Positions 1-10,860 of a stretch of 64,000 bases of DNA are shown here, piece after piece (positions within the stretch are counted from its first letter, which is position 1; each line of letters begins with the position of its first letter). The notes under the pieces were generated by a model that saw only the letters and a list, made by a program, of their open reading frames with translations, was not told where the DNA came from and ran no database searches. The stretch is from Welwitschia mirabilis (Eukaryota > Gnetophyta > Gnetopsida > Welwitschiales). The position numbers and the translations under genes were made by a program. The stretch lies in assembly GCA_051453625.1 (NCBI GenBank), contig JBOZIK010000001.1:198933617-198997616 (forward strand). Reading direction: 5' to 3'.

Positions 1-953
1 TCCAGGATGATGAATGTAATGTTTGAACCATCATCCCTTTGGTCATCCCCATGATAGACAGGACAACACTTGTAACTGCTAGCTGATCTTTATCTTTTTC
101 ATTTGTTTCTTTTCTTGGGATTGAGCACAGTTTATAGCAAATTTTTTGTGATGGTTTTACTTTATTATCCCTATAAATAAGACCCTCCTTCAACTCTCCT
201 ATTCATCTTTGATGCACTAGATATTCTTGTGATAATAGATCAAAGGATGGGAGATCCATCTTGTGAGTTGTAGAAAGATGTTTCCTTACTTAAGGACTAT
301 GCATCCTNNNNNNNNNNNNNNNNNNNNNNNNNNNNNNNNNNNNNNNNNNNNNNNNNNNNNNNNNNNNNNNNNNNNNNNNNNNNNNNNNNNNNNNNNNNNN
401 NNNNNNNTCTTTATCTATTTTATTTGTTTCTTTTCTTGGGATTGAGCACATTTTGTAGTAAATTTTTTATGATGGTTTTACTTTCTTATCCCTATAAATA
501 AGATCCTCCTTCAACTCTCCTATTCATCTTTGATGCACCAGATATTCTTGTGATAATAGATCAAAGGGTGGGAGATTCATCTCGTGAGTTGTAGAAAGAT
601 GTTTCCTTGCTGAAGGACTATGCATCCTTCATTGAGGCTTGGTTATTTTGTAACTCAGATTACTGGTTTGAATTTAATAGAAAACTTTATTTCATTTGTG
701 CATTTAGTTTTGTTATATTTCTCTTATGGTTTATGTTGTCCTTAATCTGGTGATAGTTTCATTGATGATAGGTCTTAAGGGCATCCTTCGTTAAAGTTAA
801 AGAAAGTAGTTTTAGATTCATTTTGTATCTAGGTTTAGTTGCATTTACATTACATTGCATCTTTAATTTCTTGAATTATTCCTAAGTTTGAATACATTTT
901 CTCTAAAAACCAATTCTTCTTCTTCTCTTGCATGCCTTTGATGGGTTATGACA
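1..953 (+). mobile_element. LTR fragment (TATA box to U5), plus orientation
   Basis: The stretch reads like the second half of a retrotransposon LTR. A TATA box (tataaata, 172-179) is followed by a short leader, then a long T-rich R/U5-like region ending near ttatgaca (CA at 952-953). About 220 bp around the TATA box is repeated after the 308-407 gap (second TATA at 493-500), which is probably an assembly duplication. No PBS is seen after the end, so this is a 3' or solo LTR, or a truncated one. Family not identified; the start lies outside the window. Confidence 0.45.
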
Positions 954-1250
954 TTTGAGTCACTTCCATTCATACTAGAATGTGTATTTTGCAATATACA
1001 TGTATATTAGGGGATCAAGCTAGTTTGTTAAGGACTACTATACTTGTGCAAATCACATGCATGCCTTACACTCCTAATTTTACTGTGTTTTTAACAATTG
1101 ATGAATAGTTATTATATCATTTTATAATAGAGGTGGATCTTCATACTAATTGTAATTAATTATGTAAGGGTTATATCCCTTGAATAGAAAATATGTATTT
1201 TTTTAATAAACTTAATAATATACATTATGGATAATGGATATGGGGTATTC
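940..1250 (-). repeat. Gypsy terminal repeat (3' LTR in element orientation)
   Basis: About 300 bp here aligns in direct orientation with 21,965-22,275: shared words include gcatgcc-ttacactcct, tttcataatagag-like text and aataataccc-type text on the minus strand. On the minus strand the repeat opens with a sequence ending ATACCCC, like the TGTAATACCCC start common in plant gypsy LTRs. It lies just downstream of the integrase C-terminal region. The exact boundaries and the target duplication are not resolved. Confidence 0.5.
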
Positions 1251-1399
1251 TTTGCATTAATGACAAAAAGGAATCATGATAGACTTTCCTCCTTAAGATG
1301 GATGCTCATTTTCGAACTGATGTTTGTTTGAAGAATCTTCCTGCATGCTTGCTTATTGTTCTCCATATTATTCATTCTCATCTTGTTGTACAATAATAT

Positions 1400-2640
1400 T
1401 CAATTAAGATTCATCTTTATTAGAAAATGTGCTTGAATAAGTTTGTCATATGAATTCTTCATTTTCCCAACTATATTGGTTATAATGAAACTATTTAATT
1501 AATAATGTTCTAATAAATTTTTTGATTAATTTATTTTCTCTTTTATTTATAATTATAACTAGTTCAAATGTAAAGGTAATATTTGATTTTATCAAAACAT
1601 TTTTTCAATCAATTATATAATTATCAAATTTTCGAAATAATATGACTTGAATATGATAACATAAAATAATTTGTATACTTTAGATCATTAGATTGAGAGG
1701 TTGCATTTACATGTTAAATCATTAATCCTTTATATAATAGGAAAAAATACACAATATCAAGGAGCTAGCTTGTCATATTTTCCTGAATTTAAGGATGTTA
1801 TTTTTAGCTTTACCCTTAATAAAACTTGAAAAACTCAATGAAAGTATTTCTAATCAAAATATTTCCTATATCTATCTTGGACATCCTATAGTTCTTTTTG
1901 AAATTTTTTGATGATTTTCACATCTTATGAATTTCTTCTTATTGTTCTTTCTCTTTCTAGATATAGTTTATTCAAGTTATTAGGATTGCACAATTTTTAC
2001 TTCACACAGCTTCAAAGGATACACATAATGGAGATACTTTTTCCATCTAGTGGCTCTACTTATAACATAAATTCTTAGTATATCTTCCAACATACAATTT
2101 ACTCATTTTGTGTTTTTTTTAGTTTTAAGGTAAAACATAGTACTAAATAACACTTGCATACCTCATTACTTAAAGAACTCTTGCCACAAGTTTGATATAA
2201 ATTTGGATTATAATCATAGATAATAATTTCTGGATTACTATGTATTTCAAAAATCTTCCTTATGAATTCTCTTGTAATTCTTCTGCTATTAACTTATTAA
2301 CACATATAAATACTACATCATGTTACCTAACTATCTTAGATAATTATATAATAAATTCCATGATAATTTCTTCCCATTTCCATGATGGTAGTTCTAAGGG
2401 TTTCAAGAAGCTAGTTGATTTTTCCTATTCCCCTTTTATATTTTGACAAATTAAACATACTTTTTTTAATTTCTTTATTTTAATTTTTATTTTTATCTAG
2501 TACTATTATTTTTTCAACATGGTATATGCTTTAGCAAAATCAGGATGTTCTACATATGAAACTTCATGAGATTCTTGTAAGAGTTATTATTGCCAAGGTT
2601 CTTTAGGATGCATACTCTTCTATTCTTCATTAAAACATCA
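1400..2640 (-). pseudogene. Integrase region of the minus-strand gypsy (degraded)
   Basis: Translation of the minus strand gives successive pieces of a gypsy integrase. A zinc-binding N-terminal piece reads LILQESHEVSYVEHPDFAKA (about 2,600-2,520). The second Cys pair and start of the catalytic core read VCLICQNIKGE followed by LELPSWKWEEIIMEFI (about 2,470-2,330). A decayed IVSDRDP-like block lies near 2,200, and a C-terminal block resembling KLAPRYCGPFEIL is near 1,740. Many in-frame stops and frame changes make it non-functional. The enzyme would insert the cDNA copy into host DNA. It follows RNase H directly, as expected for Ty3/gypsy. A plus-strand ORF at 2,240-2,446 is a shadow of this region. 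Confidence 0.8.
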
Positions 2641-2919
2641 TCCAAAATTAGATGATAAGGTTAAAATTCTTCTTATTGTAATATTTTCTTCTAAAATTAT
2701 CCAAATAGTTGATCATGAAGTAATTAGATCCTAATTTCTTTGGCCGTATTTGAGTTGACTGTACATACCATCATATACAACATCTNNNNNNNNNNNNNNN
2801 NNNNNNNNNNNNNNNNNNNNNNNNNNNNNNNNNNNNNNNNNNNNNNNNNNNNNNNNNNNNNNNNNNNNNNNNNNNNNNNNNNNNNTTGGCCGTATTTGAG
2901 TTGACTGTACATACCATCA

Positions 2920-3400
2920 TATACAACATCTAGCTAACTGCATCAACTACTTTGTTTTCTTTTCCATATTGTATTTTAGATTAAAGTTATTTTTCTTCCA
3001 AGAGATTCATCCATCATCTCTACTCATGTTTAAGAGGGATTATTTCTATAAGAGTTTTAAATTTTGTGGTTTGTTTTTATTTGAAACTTACCTTTCATGA
3101 GATAATGTCTTCATATCTTTAGTGCATGAATAATAGTAAAAAGTTTGAGATCATGTGCCAAGTAATTTCATTTATGTTTGTTAATTTTTTATGATTTATA
3201 TGTAATTAGTCATCCATCTTGCATGAGTGCTACTTCAACACCTTCTTCGCATGCATCTATTACTATTAAGAATTATTTGTCCATTTTTGGAACCTTTAAT
3301 AGTGATGTTAAAGTTTGTAATTTTTTTTTTGAAATAAATCCTTCTTTCATCTATTATTAAAATGAAAAGGAATTTTTAATTGTGTTATATCTATTAATGG
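2920..3400 (-). pseudogene. RNase H region of the minus-strand gypsy (degraded)
   Basis: On the minus strand one finds IVIDACEEGVEVALMQDG, then NYLAHDLKLFTIIHALK, RHYLMKGKFQIKTNHK and finally KENKVVDAVS. These correspond to the conserved plant gypsy blocks TDAS..GIGAVLMQ, YS.HDLELLAVIHALK, RHYL.G..F.L.TDHK and KEN.VADALSR. The catalytic Asp of the first block is visible (IDA); the TDHK Asp has become Asn (TNHK), a G-to-A change. Stops break the frame. RNase H would remove the RNA strand during reverse transcription. It lies between RT and integrase. Confidence 0.85.
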
Positions 3401-3519
3401 GTTTGTAATTTTTTTTAAAAAATTCAATGAAATGTTTATAAAATATTACTAGTTCTAGGAAGTTGGGATTCTTTAGATTTATTAATCTCTAACTTGTTGC
3501 ACATTACTGGACTCTATTT

Positions 3520-4038
3520 CAATGCATTTTTAATATATAACATGATCCAAATAATTGACTATAGTTTTTAAGAATTTACACTTACTCAATTTGGTAGTTA
3601 ATTCATGATATTTGAGTATTTACACCACTATTCTCAAATGTTGGATATGTTTCTTTACATTCTTAAAATGTACTCGAATATCATTCATAAAAGCCACTAC
3701 AAATTTATTCAAGTATGCATGAAATATGTTTTTCATTAATGTCATGAATGTAGTTGGAGCATCTACTAATCCAAAAGACATTACCATGAATTCAAAAAAA
3801 CCATATGTTATTATGAATGTCATTTTTGGGATATCTTTTCTTGATGCATACTTGACGGTATTTAAATTTTAAGTTAATCTTAATAAAGTTCTTGACCCTT
3901 TTAGTTGGTCAAATAAATAATCAGTTCTAGGTAAATAATATTTGTTCATAATGGTTACCTTATTTAATTATCAATAATTAGTACTTAGGCAAAGTGCTTT
4001 ATCCTTCTTCTTTAGAATCAGTATTAAGGCTCTTCATC
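3520..4038 (-). pseudogene. Reverse transcriptase, C-terminal part, of the minus-strand gypsy
   Basis: A 67-residue open stretch at 3,620-3,823 (minus) reads YGFFEFMVMSFGLVDAPTTF and continues to KFVVAFMNDIRV. This is the gypsy RT palm, with the catalytic FxDD box changed to FMND. Downstream, KLSKCKFLK and a VNYLDHVI piece match the connection to RNase H. Upstream, KKKDKALCL matches the KKKDGSLRLC block. At 4,038 the homology stops abruptly at the edge of the copia LTR and resumes at 14,291. The active-site Asp-to-Asn change and several stops show it is dead. Confidence 0.9.
4034..4038. repeat. Target-site duplication, left copy (TCATC)
   Basis: Five bases immediately before the copia 5' LTR. 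The right copy at 14,291-14,295 is CCATT; the two differ by two C/T transitions. Deleting the element and one copy joins the gypsy RT in frame, which supports this assignment. Confidence 0.75.
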
Positions 4039-6193
4039 TATTGGTAATCCTAGTTTTAATGATTTTAGTTATCAAATAGTTTNNNNNNNNNNNNNNNNNN
4101 NNNNNNNNNNNNNNNNNNNNNNNNNNNNNNNNNNNNNNNNNNNNNNNNNNNNNNNNNNNNNNNNNNNNNNNNNNNNNNNNNNNNNNNNNNNNNNNNNNNN
4201 NNNNNNNNNNNNNNNNNNNNNNNNNNNNNNNNNNNNNNNNNNNNNNNNNNNNNNNNNNNNNNNNNNNNNNNNNNNNNNNNNNNNNNNNNNNNNNNNNNNN
4301 NNNNNNNNNNNNNNNNNNNNNNNNNNNNNNNNNNNNNNNNNNNNNNNNNNNNNNNNNNNNNNNNNNNNNNNNNNNNNNNNNNNNNNNNNNNNNNNNNNNN
4401 NNNNNNNNNNNNNNNNNNNNNNNNNNNNNNNNNNNNNNNNNNNNNNNNNNNNNNNNNNNNNNNNNNNNNNNNNNNNNNNNNNNNNNNNNNNNNNNNNNNN
4501 NNNNNNNNNNNNNNNNNNNNNNNNNNNNNNNNNNNNNNNNNNNNNNNNNNNNNNATATAAAGAACATCAGACCTTGATAAGCATCAAACAATGATGGATC
4601 TTTAAAGATAACATCTCACAAAAAGTATTAGTTGATAAGATATAAAATCAATTGTTTGAAGATGTCTAGAAAATTAAAGACATCTTGGACAAAGAGGTGT
4701 AAGACATTGAAGATTTCTTATATGTACTAGAATTAAAGTTACAAGCTAAAAGATGACTATGTCATTTAAGATAACTTTACTAAAAGTTGAACCNNNCATA
4801 GATGAAGACATTTATATGTTTGAAGATGTCTATATTAAGATAAAATAGGTAATAGAGTCAATTTGGTTTTTGACTAATATTTTACATTTTAAGTGAGCTA
4901 TGATCTTGCACACCATGAATTCATGGTTATAAAGGCCTAAGAATACTATAGAGAAATTTTCATCATAATTAGGGTAAGTTAACTAAAGGCATCTATAAGG
5001 TAAAAATGTTTGAGTATTAGTAGACATCTACAAAAGTGAAGATATCTTGAACCAAAGTTTGCATTGATACAAATAAAAGTTACACACTTAATACTTAGAC
5101 ATTTCCTATCCATTACATAGTGGTTACAAAGTTAAACAGCTCTCTTTCAAACTCAAATAGCTATATTTTCTTCAACTATATAAATTATTAATGTTATTAA
5201 TCATTTCATAATTTTTTGGTACCTCCTTGATTAAACAAATATAAAATGATAAATGCATGAGTGAAAGAAACTTCTCATGAAGAATCAAAGGCATCATTTA
5301 CAAAGAAGCTTGCATTACTTGCCTTATTCACTCTTGGATCTTTATTTTGCTGTGATATTCATCTACACTCGTGAAGACTACAATAACATCAAGAATCTAA
5401 AATGTTAATTAAAGCTATATCTTTAGGCTTGTTATTGTATTATACTTTTAGTTATACATTATGAACTATCTTATTATTAAATATTATTATGAGTTCATTC
5501 TTGAGTATCAATCACATTATAAGGTAATCCTTATGTGAGTGTACATTTGGAGATATGTCTATGAGCACTTGTTTATTATAAGGTTATTGGTAAGCCAGAA
5601 AACCATTATTTCCTTATGGTGAAAATAGTACTACTTTATGAGAAGACTCTCACTATTGTAAGGTTTATGATGCGCCTATGAAGACCACTATTCTCTTGTA
5701 GGGGAGAAAGTTCTGCCTTGCAAGGAAACTCTCATTTATTGTAAGATTCATATTGCATCTATGAAAACTATTATTTCCTTATGAGGGTGAAAGTGTTGTC
5801 TTGTGAACAAACTCTCCTTTGTTATAAGGTTAGTGGTTTGACAAAAACCCACTTTTTTCTTATAGGTCAAGAATATCTAGAGATGTTAGTAGAAGTTATC
5901 CTCTATGTGTGGACATTGTTTTAATTATAAATTTTAAGTCTATTATTAGTTTAAATTTCATTTGATGAAATTCATTTACCCCTTCTAANNNNNNNNNNNN
6001 NNNNNNNNNNNNNNNNNNNNNNNNNNNNNNNNNNNNNNNNNNNNNNNNNNNNNNNNNNNNNNNNNNNNNNNNNNNNNNNNNNNNNNNNTTATCTTAATAA
6101 GATGTTTTAATTATAAATTTTGATTCTATTGTTAGTTTAAATTTTATTTGATGAAATTCATTCACCCCTTCTAACTAAGTTCAATAGTTCTCA
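4039..6193 (+). repeat. 5' LTR of the copia element
   Basis: It begins TATTGGTAATCC (3' LTR: TGTTGGTAAATC) and ends just before the PBS at ...agttctca. It aligns along its length with 12,194-14,290. The 472-N gap (4,083-4,554) corresponds to only about 25 bases of the other LTR, and the 5,989-6,088 gap is flanked by a duplicated end of about 75 bp. The true LTR is therefore near 1.5 kb. Positions 5,575-5,866 hold a subrepeat array. Confidence 0.85.
5575..5866 (+). repeat. About 83-bp tandem subrepeats inside the copia LTR (3.5 units)
   Basis: Units start near 5,575, 5,655, 5,738 and 5,821 (spacing 80, 83, 83). Each opens with at(t/a)(g/a)taaggtt and contains a cctatgaaaacyattattt...cttatgagg core. 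The units are diverged from each other. The corresponding part of the 3' LTR is mostly lost in the 13,354-14,115 gap. Confidence 0.7.
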
Positions 6194-6195
6194 AG

Positions 6196-6209
6196 TGGTA
6201 TCAAAGTGG
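6196..6209 (+). promoter_or_regulatory. Primer binding site (initiator tRNA-Met type)
   Basis: TGGTATCAAAGTGG lies two bases after the LTR end. The copia consensus complementary to the 3' end of initiator tRNA-Met is TGGTATCAGAGC; the differences are transitions. Confidence 0.8.
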
Positions 6210-6245
6210 GGGATTATGTAAAGAAGTAACTTTCTTAAGTAGACA

Positions 6246-7720
6246 ATGAAAAGGATGCCAACTATTAGACTTTCACTTTTTAACGGAACAAACTATGCCT
6301 ATTGGAAGATGAAGATGTGATTGTTCTTATAGTATTTTGAGTTTCAGGTAGGGAAAAAAATAAAAGAAGGCTATATAGATCCTACAAAAACCATAACAAA
6401 TGCTAAGATAATAGCATTACTTAGGTTAAGAAAAGGATAGATTGAAAAGACAAATAAAAAGTTGTTATGATGTATGATTTTAAAGCTAAAAATGCACTTT
6501 ATTCTGCTTTAACTATATAAGAACTCAATATAATAGTAGGTAGCGAGATGACACAAGAAATTTGGAATCTTCTAATTGGAACATATGAAGGCACTTATGT
6601 TGTGAAACAATCAAAGCTTCTAATAGGGATAAATCAATTCAAGAATCTAAAGATGAACTATGGAGAAAAAGTTCATAAGTATTTTAATAGAGCCTCCAAC
6701 ATTATGAATGCAATATCTAGAATTAAAGAAGATTTTACAGAAGCAAAGATAATATAAAACATTATTAAATCACTAACCCTTGATTATAGATCCAAAACTA
6801 TGGCTATTATAGAGTCTAGAGATTTCAACACAATGAAGATAGAAGAGCTATAGAGTACTCTTACAACATATGAAATGAATCTCATATAATATGAAGCATT
6901 AAAAGAAAAGCCTATTGCACTAAAGGCAAGCCAAATCACAAGTCAGAGATCAAAAGGAAAGGCAAACAAAGAATAGAAAAAAATGACTCTAATGATGAAG
7001 ATGAGAAACTTGCCTTTATTATAAAAAGAGTAAAGAGACTTCTTACTTGTAAACATAATAAAAGGAAGAATTTCAAAAAATCATCTAGTTTTCTAGCTAA
7101 AGATAAGTCTAAAGGTAAGTCTTCTAATAATAATACCCTTTTTTTTTATGTTTCAAAAGGAGAGTATTGGTTTTATGGAGGATGAGGACATATAGCCTTA
7201 GAATGCCCTAGTACTAATAGATTGTAGGTAAAGAAATAAAATAAAGAACCAAAGAAGAAGAAATCTTTCTTTATAAGATAGAATGGTGACAGAGAGGTAA
7301 TGGAAGAAGAGACATCTAATGATGATAAAGTGTATTCATCTTACATGGCTATTGCACACCTTTAAGAAGAAGATGATGAGACACAAGAAGAGTATAATTT
7401 GGAAAGTGAAGATGATATAGGTATGAGTATTCAAGAAAAGTACATTGTAATTTTTGAAGAGTTTATTAATCTACAAAAATTATACACTAAGATGAAAAGG
7501 CTATTTTACACTCATGAAGAAGCATATGAAAAGAAAATGATACTTGCAATAATTATCCTCTAAAAACTCAGCTCTTAAAGCTGAGGTTGATAGACTAACA
7601 TGTGATTTTAATAATGTAAGATAGGAATTTTTAGATTTAAATAAAATTATTGAAAGGTTTATCCAAGGCAAGGAAACTTTAAATATCATATAGAAGTTCA
7701 ATTGACAAGAGTGTCTTGGA
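6246..7720 (+). pseudogene. Copia gag (UBN2-type capsid region plus zinc knuckle), degraded
   Basis: Start chosen at the ATG at 6,246, followed by PTIRLSLFNGTNYAYWKMKM, the usual copia gag opening (L.F.G.NY..WK.KM). The longest open piece (6,548-6,757) contains EIWNLLIGTYEGTYVVKQSK and MNYGEKVHKYFNRASNIMNA, matching the UBN2/gag-polypeptide family. A CCHC zinc knuckle at 7,165-7,206 reads YWFYGG*GHIALECP; two of its three Cys became Tyr (TGT to TAT) and one codon is a stop. An acidic and Lys-rich stretch follows, with coiled-coil-like text to about 7,720, as in Sireviruses with extended gag. Gag would form the particle that packages the RNA. Non-functional. Confidence 0.85.
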
Positions 7721-8439
7721 ACACAATGAAATCAAAGCTAGCACTTTAGACTCTCTATCTGAAAAATGGAGCTATAAGCCAAGGTATGAATATTTGGTAT
7801 TTAAAAATAATATTATTTATTATTATTATCATAATAAATCTAATAAAAAATAGTTAATATACTAATAATGCCATAAGGCCTAGTAGAAGGGTACAAAATT
7901 TAGATGTTACCCAGGTTGTAGACGTCTTAACTATACTATTGCAAATTAAAACATGCTAAAAACTATGGGTTTAATCCTTTTTATTTGCAAAAGAAAATAC
8001 CAAATCATATTTTAAATTCTCCACTAAATATATAACTCTCTCAAAAGATTTTTTTTAGGTTTTATTTTCTTATATTTCTCTACAAAAATGTCTTGGATCT
8101 TTAAGAGATCTCAATAACAAGCAAGAACTAGGTTTTCTCTTAAAAAGATGCATAATTTTTCATAGTGTTTTGAATTTTAGTTGTTTGTTCATCCATTTCT
8201 TATTCTATCTATAAAAATACTAGAAGATAGACAGTTGGATCTTTTAGAAGAAAAGAATAGGCCTTAGAACAATAATGATCTTAATATAAACCATGGCTCT
8301 ACCATGAGGCAATTGCAAGAAGATTTAAAACAAGGTCCAAAAGCTTTGTCATTGCATAATGAACCATTAATTTTTAGAAAAAGCATAGAGATAAACTTAT
8401 AGGTTACTTTTCTTAGCTTGAATGATAAATGATAATTAG
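7720..8439. other. Copia interior with no recognised domain
   Basis: AT-rich stretch between the gag end and the plant-transposon-like ORF. It contains a short TTA-rich simple repeat near 7,805-7,840 and no convincing protease, integrase or RT motifs on either strand. A small insertion or deletion breakpoint could lie here, but I cannot place it. Confidence 0.4.
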
Positions 8440-9480
8440 TTAGACCAACCTATTCTAGATCTAGCAGTAAGAGAATTCTATGCCAACATTCATGAAATTG
8501 ATAATGATAGGTGTTTTTCAAACATAGGTTAGAGATACCTTTTTGCATATTATTCGTAGTTTTATTAATTTCTTGCTTNNNNNNNNNNNNNNNNNNNNNN
8601 NNNNNNNNNNNNNNNNNNNNNNNNNNNNNNNNNNNNNNNNNNNNNNNNNNNNNNNNNNNNNNNNNNNNNNNNNNNNNNNNNNNNNNNNNNNNNNNNNNNN
8701 NNNNNNNNNNNNNNNNNNNNNNNNNNNNNNNNNNNNNNNNNNNNNNNNNNNNNNNNNNNNNNNNNNNNNNNNNNNNNNNNNNNNNNNNNNNNNNNNNNNN
8801 NNNNNNNNNNNNNNNNNNNNNNNNNNNNNNNNNNNNNNNNNNNNNNNNNNNNNNNNNNNNNNNNNNNNNNNNNNNNNNNNNNNNNNNNNNNNNNNNNNNN
8901 NNNNNNNNNNNNNNNNNNNNNNNNNNNNNNNNNNNNNNNNNNNNNNNNNNNNNNNNNNNNNNNNNNNNNNNNNNNNNNNNNNNNNNNNNNNNNNNNNNNN
9001 NNNNNNNNNNNNNNNNNNNNNNNNNNNNNNNNNNNNNNNNNNNNNNNNNNNNNNNNNNNNNNNNNNNNNNNNNNNNNNNNNNNNNNNNNNNNNNNNNNNN
9101 NNNNNNNNNNNNNNNNNNNNNNNNNNNNNNNNNNNNNNNNNNNNNNNNNNNNNNNNNNNNNNNNNNNNNNNNNNNNNNNNNNNNNNNNNNNNNNNNNNNN
9201 NGAAAATGTTAGAATGAATTTTTTTGAAAACATTGAAAGAAAAGATATGATGCCAAATTCCTCAATTCTTAGTTTGATAACATTATATAATATTTTGATT
9301 AGAGAAGGCAATTATAGTTATTATGAACTAATGTAGATCTTTGTTATGTATTGTTTGCTCACTAGATTACAAATAGATTTAGGTTTTATTCTGTGCATGG
9401 ATATTATCTCATTGTTTTGTAAGGGTAGTCTTTTATTTACCCTTGTCTTATTAGCTTTATCATTAGTAGTGCAAACATTT
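8440..9480 (+). pseudogene. ORF resembling the 'putative plant transposon protein' domain, gap in the middle
   Basis: Before the gap the plus strand reads PILDLAVREFYANIHEIDND, then CFSNI; after it come FFENIERKDMMPNSS and a hydrophobic segment (LGFILCMDIISLF). The VREFYANI-type block is the opening of the plant transposon protein domain known from many plant genomes (the PF20167-type family, from memory). That family's function is unknown; it is often found inside LTR elements. Here it lies downstream of copia gag, where protease and pol would be expected. 623 N (8,579-9,201) hide the middle and there are several stops. An Athila-like or gag-like structural protein is an alternative. Confidence 0.45.
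8579..9201. other. Assembly gap, 623 N
   Basis: The flanks are not duplicated, so unlike most gaps here this one may hide real sequence of the copia interior, possibly including pol remnants. Confidence 0.95.
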
Positions 9481-10109
9481 TAGTTCCTTAGCTTAACCTC
9501 ATTTATCAAAAGAAATCATTAGTAGAATTCATTAAAAAAATGTAGAGTAATAGTGCCACTACGTAAGAGCACAAGTAGGAGGACACCACAATATTAGCAA
9601 TCATTTTCTCCTACTACTTATGGCTCTTCATTCATAAAAAAAGGGATTAAATGCTATCACAAAAGTGATGGATAAAATTATAATAAACCTTATAAGATGC
9701 AATAAATACAAATCTATAGCAAGCGAAGGGGAGGTACTAGTAGAGAGTTGGAAATCCATGAGGACTTCCACATGGTCAAATTTAGAAGAGAAGTCAGGAG
9801 AAATTGAGGAAGTATGATCTTCCTCTTTACTTAGCATAGGATATGACATAGGCAGAGTAGCAAATAGTGAATCTATAGATGAGTCATTTGGAGATGAGGC
9901 ACAGACACAAGGGGAGTATCAGACTCTCATGGAGGCACATGTATAAGGGGAATAATAGACTTTAGGTCCTTCATAGCAAAGGTAGGCATAGTAAGCAATA
10001 GAGGTCAAGAACTTAGATGTACCACCTCTTATCTTTCATTATCCATGTCATAAGATTCCTATCCACCATTTCACTTAGCTACTTTCACCTCATTTCCATA
10101 GTTTAATTG

Positions 10110-10860
10110 CCTCCACCTCTACTTTCTCCACCTCTAGTGCATCCACCATCTCCACCACCATCTCATATAGAGCCTATTTAGGCATCACCCATTTTCACTG
10201 TGTAGTTACTACCATCCTTTGTAGAAACTCCAATCGCTAATTTCTTTGGGACATATGTCACTTCTCAAACATACCAACATATGAAGAAAGAAATTCATAA
10301 AGCCATATTGAGACATCTTAGCACCCTTCTAGAAAGAAAAATACTCTAGCTCTCACTTCCTTATCATCCTACACCCAATGAACTTCCATCATCCATGACA
10401 GTGGTGATAGGGATGAAGAAGGTCAGGGCATGCATTACATAAGTGATTTAAATCTTAGTAATTAAAGCCTTTTATGCTATCCAAAAAGGAGAAGAAGTAT
10501 TAGCAAATTAGTGGCAAATTAGTGGTAATTAGTTGGATACTATAGGTTTTAAATTAAGGACACTTTGTTGGGATTTGGAGTTCTTGATTATGAGATATTG
10601 GATTAGATCCATGATTATTATTGTTGTTATTAATGATCCATCCTAATGTTTTTAGTGTACATTATTTTTANNNNNNNNNNNNNNNNNNNNNNNNNNNNNN
10701 NNNNNNNNNNNNNNNNNNNNNNNNNNNNNNNNNNNNNNNNNNNNNNNNNNNNNNNNNNNNNNNNNNNNNNACATATGTCACTTCTCAAACATACCAACAT
10801 ATGAAAAAAGAAATTCATAAAGCCATATTGAGAAATCTTAGTACCCTTCTAGAAAAATAA
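10110..10860 (+). pseudogene. Proline-rich ORF in the 3' part of the copia element (unknown)
   Basis: The plus strand from 10,110 reads PPPLLSPPLVHPPSPPPSHI, then after a stop the block TYVTSQTYQHMKKEIHKAIL. The second block is seen again after the 10,671-10,770 gap because of the flank duplication. The two copies differ by a few substitutions and the second is open to 10,860. I do not recognise the family. It lies downstream of the transposon-like ORF, in the place where Sireviruses may carry an env-like or accessory ORF, but no membrane segments are visible to support that. Upstream, 9,480-10,110 is stop-rich. Confidence 0.35.

Noticed and set aside
3178-3360. 60-residue plus-strand ORF
   Set aside because: Shadow of the minus-strand gypsy RNase H.
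8511-9311. Long ORFs spanning the 623-N gap (plus and minus)
   Set aside because: They are open only because N is read as X; real sequence at the ends is short.
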